Source of the DNA: Thermoanaerobaculales bacterium
GTDB taxonomy: Bacteria > Acidobacteriota > Thermoanaerobaculia > Thermoanaerobaculales > Sulfomarinibacteraceae
Reading direction: 5' to 3'
DNA: 64,000 bases
Assembly: GCA_035358815.1 (NCBI GenBank)
Contig: DAOPQC010000011.1
Span: forward strand, 62,001 to 126,000
Numbering within the stretch: position 1 is the first letter of the stretch; each line of letters opens with the position of its first letter. Positions 59,469 to 64,000 of the stretch are shown piece after piece. A program made the translations under genes and the position numbers. The notes beneath the pieces were generated by a model that worked only from the letters and a program-made list of their open reading frames with translations, was not told the origin of the DNA and made no database searches.

Positions 59469-59675
59469 ATGGCGCCAAAGCAGCCGCGGGTTGAGCGCGA
59501 CGACCTCGACTACGAGCACCTCCGCCTCGAGCACCAGACCCACGAGAAACGGCTCGAGGAGCTCAACAAGAAGGCCTGGCTGACGCCCGAAGAGGAGCTG
59601 GAGGCGAAACAGCTCAAGAAGCTCAAGCTGCGCCTCAAGGACCAGATGGAACAACTTCGCCGCTCGGGCGCGTAG
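59469..59675 (+). CDS. YdcH-like DUF465 small coiled-coil protein
   Basis: A 68-residue helical hairpin protein: DYEHLRLEHQTHEKRLEELN, KKAWLTPEEELEAKQLKKLK and LRLKDQMEQLRRSG match the DUF465/YdcH family (HxxLExxxxxLxxE.. then KKxKLxLKDxI). AGGAGGG lies six bases before the ATG. The family is widespread in Gram-negative bacteria with no firm function. It is 21 bp before psd on the same strand and probably cotranscribed. Confidence 0.88.
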   Translation: MAPKQPRVERDDLDYEHLRLEHQTHEKRLEELNKKAWLTPEEELEAKQLKKLKLRLKDQMEQLRRSGA

Positions 59676-59696
59676 CCGGCCCGCACGGATCGTCAC

Positions 59697-60326
59697 ATGA
59701 TCGCACCGGAGGGCTGGCCCTTCGTCCTGATTTCGTTGTGCGCCGCAGCGGCTGCGGGCGCTCTCGGCTGGCTGCCGCTTGCCGTGGCCTTCACCGCCTG
59801 CTGCGCCTTCTGCCTGTTCTTCTTCCGCGACCCGCGCCGGGCGTGCGCGCTCGCCGCCGACATCGCCTGCTCGCCGGCCGACGGCAAGGTGATCGCGTGC
59901 GGCGCCGCGCCCGAGGGCACTGCGCCGGACGGCCTGCCGATCCGGGTGAGCGTCTTCATGTCGGTCTTCAGCGTCCACGTCAACCGGGCACCGATTAACG
60001 CCACCCTCGTCGACTACCGGTACAACCCAGGACGGACCCTTGCGGCCTACAGCGACAAGGCGTCGCTGGTCAACGAGCAGAACCTTTCGCTGTGGGAGGG
60101 CCCGGCCGGGCGCATCGGCCTCAAGCAGATCGCCGGCGTCATCGCCCGCCGGATCGTCTTCGACCACGAGCCGGGGGCTGCGGTGCGGCGCGGTGACCGG
60201 ATCGGGCTGATCCGCTTCGGCTCGCGCGTCGACGTCTTCCTGCCGGCTGACGCCGAGGTCCTGGTGGGTGTCGGCGACCGGGTGCGCGCCGGGTCGAGCC
60301 CGCTGGCGCGGCTGGGGGCGGCGTGA
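59697..60326 (+). CDS. psd: Phosphatidylserine decarboxylase, short form
   Basis: A 209-residue proenzyme of the short (PSD-A) type that makes phosphatidylethanolamine. Two N-terminal membrane spans, FFFRDPRRACALAADIACSP and ADGKVIACG (about 40-70), catalytic His in SVFSVHVNRAPIN (about 97), and the self-cleavage site FGSRVD near 180, where Ser becomes the pyruvoyl group. The usual LGST is replaced by FGS, as in many short forms. Coupled to pssA by a GTGA overlap (60323-60326). Confidence 0.93.
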   Translation: MIAPEGWPFVLISLCAAAAAGALGWLPLAVAFTACCAFCLFFFRDPRRACALAADIACSPADGKVIACGAAPEGTAPDGLPIRVSVFMSVFSVHVNRAPINATLVDYRYNPGRTLAAYSDKASLVNEQNLSLWEGPAGRIGLKQIAGVIARRIVFDHEPGAAVRRGDRIGLIRFGSRVDVFLPADAEVLVGVGDRVRAGSSPLARLGAA

Positions 60327-61120
60327 GACGTCCGCGCATCATCCGCCGCAAGGGCAGGGTCGGGCTGCGGCGCGGCATCTTCCTGCTCCCGTCCCTGTTC
60401 ACGGTCGCCAACATCTTCTGCGGCTTCTTCTCGGCCGTCGAGGCGAGCCGCGGCCGGATGGAGCTCGCGGCCGTCTTCATCCTGGTGGCGACCGTGGCCG
60501 ACATCCTCGACGGCAGGATCGCCCGCCTCACCGGCGCCTCCTCGAGCTTCGGCGAGGTCTTCGACTCGCTGGCCGACGTGGTGTCGTTCGGAATGGCGCC
60601 GGCCCTGCTCGTCTTCCACTGGGGCCTCTGGCAGACGCCCCGTGTCGGCATCGCGGCATCGTTCCTGATCCTGGTCGCGGTCGCCATCCGGCTCGCCCGG
60701 TTCACGTCGTCGCCTCATGATCTGCACGACTTCGCCGGGCTGCCGAGCCCGGCCGGCGCCGGGTCGATCGCGCTGTTCGTGCTGGTTTCGCCGTCGCCGG
60801 TCAAGCACCCTGGGTTCGTCCCGGTGGTCGGCGTGTTCGCCGTGTGCCTCGCCCTGCTGATGGTGTCCAACCTGCCCTACCGATCGTTCAAAGATGTCGA
60901 CCTTCGCCGCCGCTGGCCGGCGACCTCAATCTTCATCATCGCCCTCGCCTTCTCGCTGATCACCCTGACGCCGCACGTGCTGTCCGTGATGGCGGCGACT
61001 TACGTCCTGTCTGCGCCGGTGGCGGTGCTGACCAAGCGCCTTCGGCGTCGCCCGTCTGCCGCCCCGTCCGCCGAGCACCGGCTCGAACAGGAACAACATG
61101 CCGAAGATCCAGATCATTGA
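60323..61120 (+). CDS. pssA: CDP-diacylglycerol--serine O-phosphatidyltransferase
   Basis: A 265-residue membrane enzyme that makes phosphatidylserine. The CDP-alcohol phosphotransferase signature DILDGRIARLTGASSSFGEV followed by FDSLADVVSFG (about 62-92) is complete. About seven to eight membrane spans. The start is GTG 60323, overlapping the psd stop. The C-terminal tail is basic and polar. With Psd it forms the complete route from CDP-diacylglycerol to phosphatidylethanolamine. Confidence 0.95.
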   Translation: MRRPRIIRRKGRVGLRRGIFLLPSLFTVANIFCGFFSAVEASRGRMELAAVFILVATVADILDGRIARLTGASSSFGEVFDSLADVVSFGMAPALLVFHWGLWQTPRVGIAASFLILVAVAIRLARFTSSPHDLHDFAGLPSPAGAGSIALFVLVSPSPVKHPGFVPVVGVFAVCLALLMVSNLPYRSFKDVDLRRRWPATSIFIIALAFSLITLTPHVLSVMAATYVLSAPVAVLTKRLRRRPSAAPSAEHRLEQEQHAEDPDH

Positions 61121-62033
61121 CCCCCTGACCCTGCTCGGACGCGAGGCGTTGCAGCTGCTGGGGGACGACCCCCTGCTGGCCGCTGACCTCGCATATCACC
61201 ACACCGCGGACGACGACGAGCACCAGATCGCCGAGCTCGCCGGCGAGCTGGCCCTGGTGCCGCCGATCGATGACGCGGATGATCTCGCCGGCGCGGACGC
61301 GGTGCTGATCGCGAGCGGCGCGGCGACGGTTCGGCTGGGGCACGTCAGCCGGTTCTGCGCGGATCACCCCGACACGCCGATCGTGGTCATGGGGCGGCTG
61401 CCGGGCGACTGGGAGGGGCTGCAGCCGGCGGCGGGCGCCGTCCCCGGCCGCGCCGCCACCCATCTCCGCGTCGCCCATCCCGCCCTGGTGGCGCTGTGGA
61501 CGCTGGCCGATGCACTCGATCACCTCGAGCCGGTGCAGGCCGTGGTCGCGGCCCTCGACCCGGTCTCGTCGGGGGGATCCGACGACGTGGAGCGGCTTGC
61601 CAGGCAGGCTGCGCAACGGCTGCAGGGCGCGACGGTCGACGAGCTGATCGGGGACCGCGTGCGCGCCTTCAACCTGGTCGCCGTCGATGACGACGACCTC
61701 AACCGGGACGCCGCGCTGCTGCTGCCCAACCTCGAGGTCGCGGCGAGCCGGCTGGCGACCGGCTGCTTCCACGGGCATGTCGCCCACCTCGGGATCTCAT
61801 TCCGGGCCGGCATCGAGGAGCGCGACGTCCTCGACGCCCTCCGCGAGGATGAGCGGATCGCCGATCCGGACCTGCCCCTCAGCCTCGATGCGTGCGTCGA
61901 GAGCGGCCTGATCGCGCTGTCGATGCCCCGGCTGTCGCGCGATGGGCGGCTGCTCGTGGTCACCGCGATGGTCGACGGCCTGCGGGTCGGCGGCGCTGCG
62001 ACGTCGCTCCAGATCCTGCGCTCGTTGCTGTAG
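61098..62033 (+). CDS. Aspartate-semialdehyde dehydrogenase-like protein, probably non-catalytic
   Basis: A 311-residue protein with the fold pattern of ASADH/USG-1 proteins: KIQIIDPLTLLGREALQLL at the start and the dimerisation domain FNLVAVDDDDLNRDAALLLP and LATGCFHGHVAHLGISF in the middle. The catalytic motif with the active Cys (GNCST in true enzymes) and the NADP loop (GATGxVG) are not visible. It overlaps pssA by 23 bp. Possibly an inactive homologue with a structural or regulatory role. Confidence 0.72.
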   Translation: MPKIQIIDPLTLLGREALQLLGDDPLLAADLAYHHTADDDEHQIAELAGELALVPPIDDADDLAGADAVLIASGAATVRLGHVSRFCADHPDTPIVVMGRLPGDWEGLQPAAGAVPGRAATHLRVAHPALVALWTLADALDHLEPVQAVVAALDPVSSGGSDDVERLARQAAQRLQGATVDELIGDRVRAFNLVAVDDDDLNRDAALLLPNLEVAASRLATGCFHGHVAHLGISFRAGIEERDVLDALREDERIADPDLPLSLDACVESGLIALSMPRLSRDGRLLVVTAMVDGLRVGGAATSLQILRSLL

Positions 62034-62036
62034 CCC

Positions 62037-62305
62037 CCTCCCACCCAGGGGATAGGATCTTGGGGATAGGATCTAGGCCCGCGCCCGCGACCGAGTTCGT
62101 TCCCGTTCCCGTTCCCGTTCCCGTTCCCGACGAGGACCGTCCAGACGACACAACCGTCACCCCAGCATCCGGCGCCATGAATCGCCACTCGCTCAGACGA
62201 GCTGCCTGGCGCTTCCGCCTCCAACCCCGGACGGGCCATTCCCCTGTTCCCGGGGGCGGGGCGCGAGATCCTAGATCCTAGACCCCAGATCCTGGTCTCG
62301 TCCTC
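62037..62305. repeat. Intergenic G/C hexamer element, copy 8 (complete)
   Basis: The clearest copy, filling most of the 344-bp gap. Left end CCACCCAGGGGATAGGATCT (62041-62060) with a second GGGGATAGGATCTAGG, C-rich array of five CCCGTT units (62101-62131), core, short G/C arm (CCCCTGTTCCCGGGGGCGGG, about 62240), right end GAGATCCTAGATCCTAGACC (62267-62286). The left end starts 3 bp after the previous stop codon. A TAAGAT -10 for pepD (62330-62335) lies about 30 bp after the right end. Confidence 0.82.
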
Positions 62306-62377
62306 CGTGACCTCCGGCACCCGCCGGGTTAAGATAGTCGTCCGGGCCGAGGCCCGAATTCTGTTCAGGAGGCCGCG

Positions 62378-63844
62378 ATGAGCAGCCCACTCGAGAGCCT
62401 GGAGCCGAAACTCCTCTGGACGCACTTCGACGCCATCCGAGCGATCCCCCGCCCGTCCAAGCACGAAGAGCGGATCGCCGCGCACGTGGAAGCCTGGGCC
62501 CGCGGTCGCGGGTTCGAGGTCCGGCGAGACGAGATCGGAAACGTGGCGGTGCGGGTCCCGGCGACCCCCGGCCACGAGGGGGCACCGACGGTCGTCCTCC
62601 AGGGCCACCTCGACATGGTGTGTGAGAAGAACTCCGACGTCGACCGCGACTTCATGAGCCAGGGCATCGACGTCGCCGTCGACGGTGACTGGGTGGTGGC
62701 CCGCGGCACGACGCTGGGCGCCGACAACGGCATCGGCGTCGCAACGGCGATGGCCCTGGCGGAGGACCCGTCGGTCACTCACGGCCCGCTCGAGCTCCTG
62801 TGCACGATCGACGAGGAGACCGGCCTGACCGGTGCCAAGAAGCTCGACCCGTCGCTGCTCAGCGGCCGCATTATGCTCAACCTCGACACCGAGGAGGACG
62901 GTGCCGTCTACATCGGCTGCGCCGGCGGCGTCGACACCACCGGCGAGGTCAAGCTGTCGCGGCGGCGCGGGCTGCTCGGGTCGATGCCGGTGCGGATCGC
63001 CGTGCTCGGCCTGCGCGGCGGCCACTCCGGCCTCAACATCATCGAGAACCGCGGCAACGCGATCCGCCTCGCGGTGCGAACCGTGCTCGCGGCGATCGCC
63101 GCCGACATCGAGATCGACCTGGTGTCGATCGACGGCGGCTCCAAGCACAACGCGATCCCGCGCGAGGCCTTCGTCGTGGTGAGGATCGACGACTCCCAGC
63201 TCGACCGGCTGCGCGGCGTCGTCGCTACCTGCCTGGCCGCCTTCCGGGAGGAGTTCGCGGCCACCGACCCCGACCTCGCGGTCACGGTCGAGCCGATCGA
63301 GGACAGCAACGGTGTGTTGCGGCCGCTCAACGTCCACACCCGCGACCGGCTGCTGCACCTTCTCGACGCGCTGCCCCATGGTGTGCTGGCGATGTCCCGC
63401 GCGGTCCCCGGCCTGGTCGAGACCTCGAGCAACCTGGCCGTCGTGACGACCGGCGGCAGCGCGGCGCGGATCGTGACCTCGCAGCGGTCGTCGGTGATGC
63501 CCGCCCTGTACGCGACCCAGCGCCAGGTGCGATCGGTTCTCGAGCTCGCCGGTGCGGCGGTCTTCAGCAACGATCCCTATCCGGGATGGAAGCCCAACCC
63601 GGACTCGCCGATCGTTCGCAAGGCGATCGACGTGTACCGCGCCCTCTTCGGGAGCGAGCCGGCGGTGAAGGCGATCCACGCCGGGCTGGAGTGCGGGCTG
63701 CTGATCGAGAAGATCCCCGACATGGACGCGGTGTCGATCGGCCCGGAGATCCGGGGCGCCCACTCGCCGGAGGAGCGGGTGCAAATCTCGTCGGTGCAGA
63801 AGTTCTACCGGCACACCGCGGCGATCCTGAAGGATCTGGCCTGA
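62378..63844 (+). CDS. pepD: Aminoacyl-histidine dipeptidase (peptidase D, M20C)
   Basis: A 488-residue zinc dipeptidase that cleaves Xaa-His and other dipeptides. Family motifs: VVLQGHLDMVCEKNSDVDRD (metal His-Asp, about 76), TTLGADNGIGVATAMALAED (metal Asp, about 112), TIDEETGLTGAKKL (catalytic Glu-Glu, about 146), GLRGGHSGLNI (about 210) and AIHAGLECGLLIEKIPDMDA near the end. Full length. GGAGG is five bases before the ATG. Single gene flanked by two repeat elements. Confidence 0.96.
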   Translation: MSSPLESLEPKLLWTHFDAIRAIPRPSKHEERIAAHVEAWARGRGFEVRRDEIGNVAVRVPATPGHEGAPTVVLQGHLDMVCEKNSDVDRDFMSQGIDVAVDGDWVVARGTTLGADNGIGVATAMALAEDPSVTHGPLELLCTIDEETGLTGAKKLDPSLLSGRIMLNLDTEEDGAVYIGCAGGVDTTGEVKLSRRRGLLGSMPVRIAVLGLRGGHSGLNIIENRGNAIRLAVRTVLAAIAADIEIDLVSIDGGSKHNAIPREAFVVVRIDDSQLDRLRGVVATCLAAFREEFAATDPDLAVTVEPIEDSNGVLRPLNVHTRDRLLHLLDALPHGVLAMSRAVPGLVETSSNLAVVTTGGSAARIVTSQRSSVMPALYATQRQVRSVLELAGAAVFSNDPYPGWKPNPDSPIVRKAIDVYRALFGSEPAVKAIHAGLECGLLIEKIPDMDAVSIGPEIRGAHSPEERVQISSVQKFYRHTAAILKDLA

Positions 63845-63859
63845 GGCCCTCGCCGCCAC

Positions 63860-63950
63860 CCGACAGGGGATAGGATCTAGGATCTGGGGGAGTGGGCCCC
63901 GCCCGCTCCCGTTCCCGTGCCCGTTCCCGTTCCCGCACGGGGGACGGCCG
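63860..63950. repeat. Intergenic G/C hexamer element, copy 9 (runs to window edge)
   Basis: Left end ACAGGGGATAGGATCTAGGA (63863-63882) starts about 16 bp after the pepD stop, followed by TCTGGGGGAGTGGGCCCCGC and a C-rich array CGCTCCCGTTCCCGTGCCCG (about 63904-63935). The G-rich arm and right end, if present, lie beyond the window. Confidence 0.75.
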
Positions 63951-63969
63951 GGCAATCACCACAACGGCA

Positions 63970-63998
63970 CCAAGAGAATGCCTCCAAAGCTCTCTTGG
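63970..63998. repeat. Short inverted repeat at the window edge
   Basis: CCAAGAGA (63970-63977) and TCTCTTGG (63991-63998) form a perfect 8-bp stem with a 13-base loop. There is no T-run before the window ends. The phrase CACCACAACGGCACCAAGAG is close to 52616-52636. It may be part of another repeat or a terminator for a gene beyond the edge. Confidence 0.45.
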
Positions 63999-64000
63999 CG

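Noticed and set aside
62101..62131. Possible CRISPR array in the hexamer tracts
   Set aside because: Units are 6 bp with no unique spacers; there are no cas genes in the window.
61520..63955. 811-codon minus-strand frame
   Set aside because: Antisense shadow spanning the Asd-like gene, a repeat element and pepD.

Overview
The window is high-GC DNA (roughly 70% by eye), densely coded on both strands and read as ordinary bacterial genes with GGAGG-type ribosome binding sites. Kdo synthesis genes, a C-terminal-Phe beta-barrel protein, lipoproteins and periplasmic proteins point to a diderm (Gram-negative) bacterium. The style (very high GC, many secreted repeat proteins ending in a GFESGDTS tail, G/C hexanucleotide arrays between genes) is most like Acidobacteriota of the Thermoanaerobaculia type. 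That placement is an inference from style, not a database result.

Layout. 0.3-4.8 kb: a TRAP transporter with a TatT-like lipoprotein partner, then a lytic transglycosylase. 4.8-8.4 kb: a UDPGP-family uridylyltransferase and an OPT-family transporter. 8.7-10.9 kb: tRNA-Gly(GCC), a polytopic membrane protein and tRNA-Cys(GCA), both tRNAs with good promoters. 11.1-22.3 kb: a four-gene minus-strand operon of large exported proteins: a 1662-residue protein carrying a nucleotidyltransferase-like motif set, a four-PASTA-repeat protein and two Sel1-like proteins. This is the best candidate for an undescribed system. 22.4-24.8 kb: two small membrane proteins and a five-domain S1 protein. 25.2-28.0 kb: pyrR-pyrB-pyrC with a terminator-like attenuator; PyrC has lost metal and substrate residues. 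28.1-33.9 kb: SBBP and LVIVD beta-propeller proteins, a patch of duplicated and broken small genes, and an EamA exporter. 33.9-39.5 kb: kdsB-pyrG-kdsA-kdsD, a short asparaginase and queF. 39.7-49.6 kb: TetR regulator, saccharopine-dehydrogenase-like enzyme, 3-methyladenine glycosylase, sugar epimerase, M29-like peptidase, AarF/UbiB kinase, enoyl-CoA hydratase relative and an outer-membrane barrel. 49.7-52.4 kb: nuoB-nuoCD-nuoI, a split part of complex I. 52.8-53.7 kb: a MntA/HepT toxin-antitoxin pair. 53.7-59.1 kb: a sugar operon (GH42 hydrolase, ROK kinase, SIS protein, MFS transporter). 59.5-63.8 kb: a DUF465 protein, psd-pssA phosphatidylethanolamine synthesis, an Asd-like protein and pepD.

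The most striking non-coding feature is a family of intergenic elements of about 200-320 bp. They have ends resembling GGGGATAGGATCTGGGATC, or its reverse complement, and inside these a (CCCGTT)n arm, a variable core and an inverted (GGGAAC)n arm. Some ten full or partial copies lie between genes. Several abut stop codons or sit just upstream of -10 hexamers, and a related hexamer array is found in frame inside the PASTA gene. No CRISPR array, transposase, integrase, rRNA or phage gene was seen.
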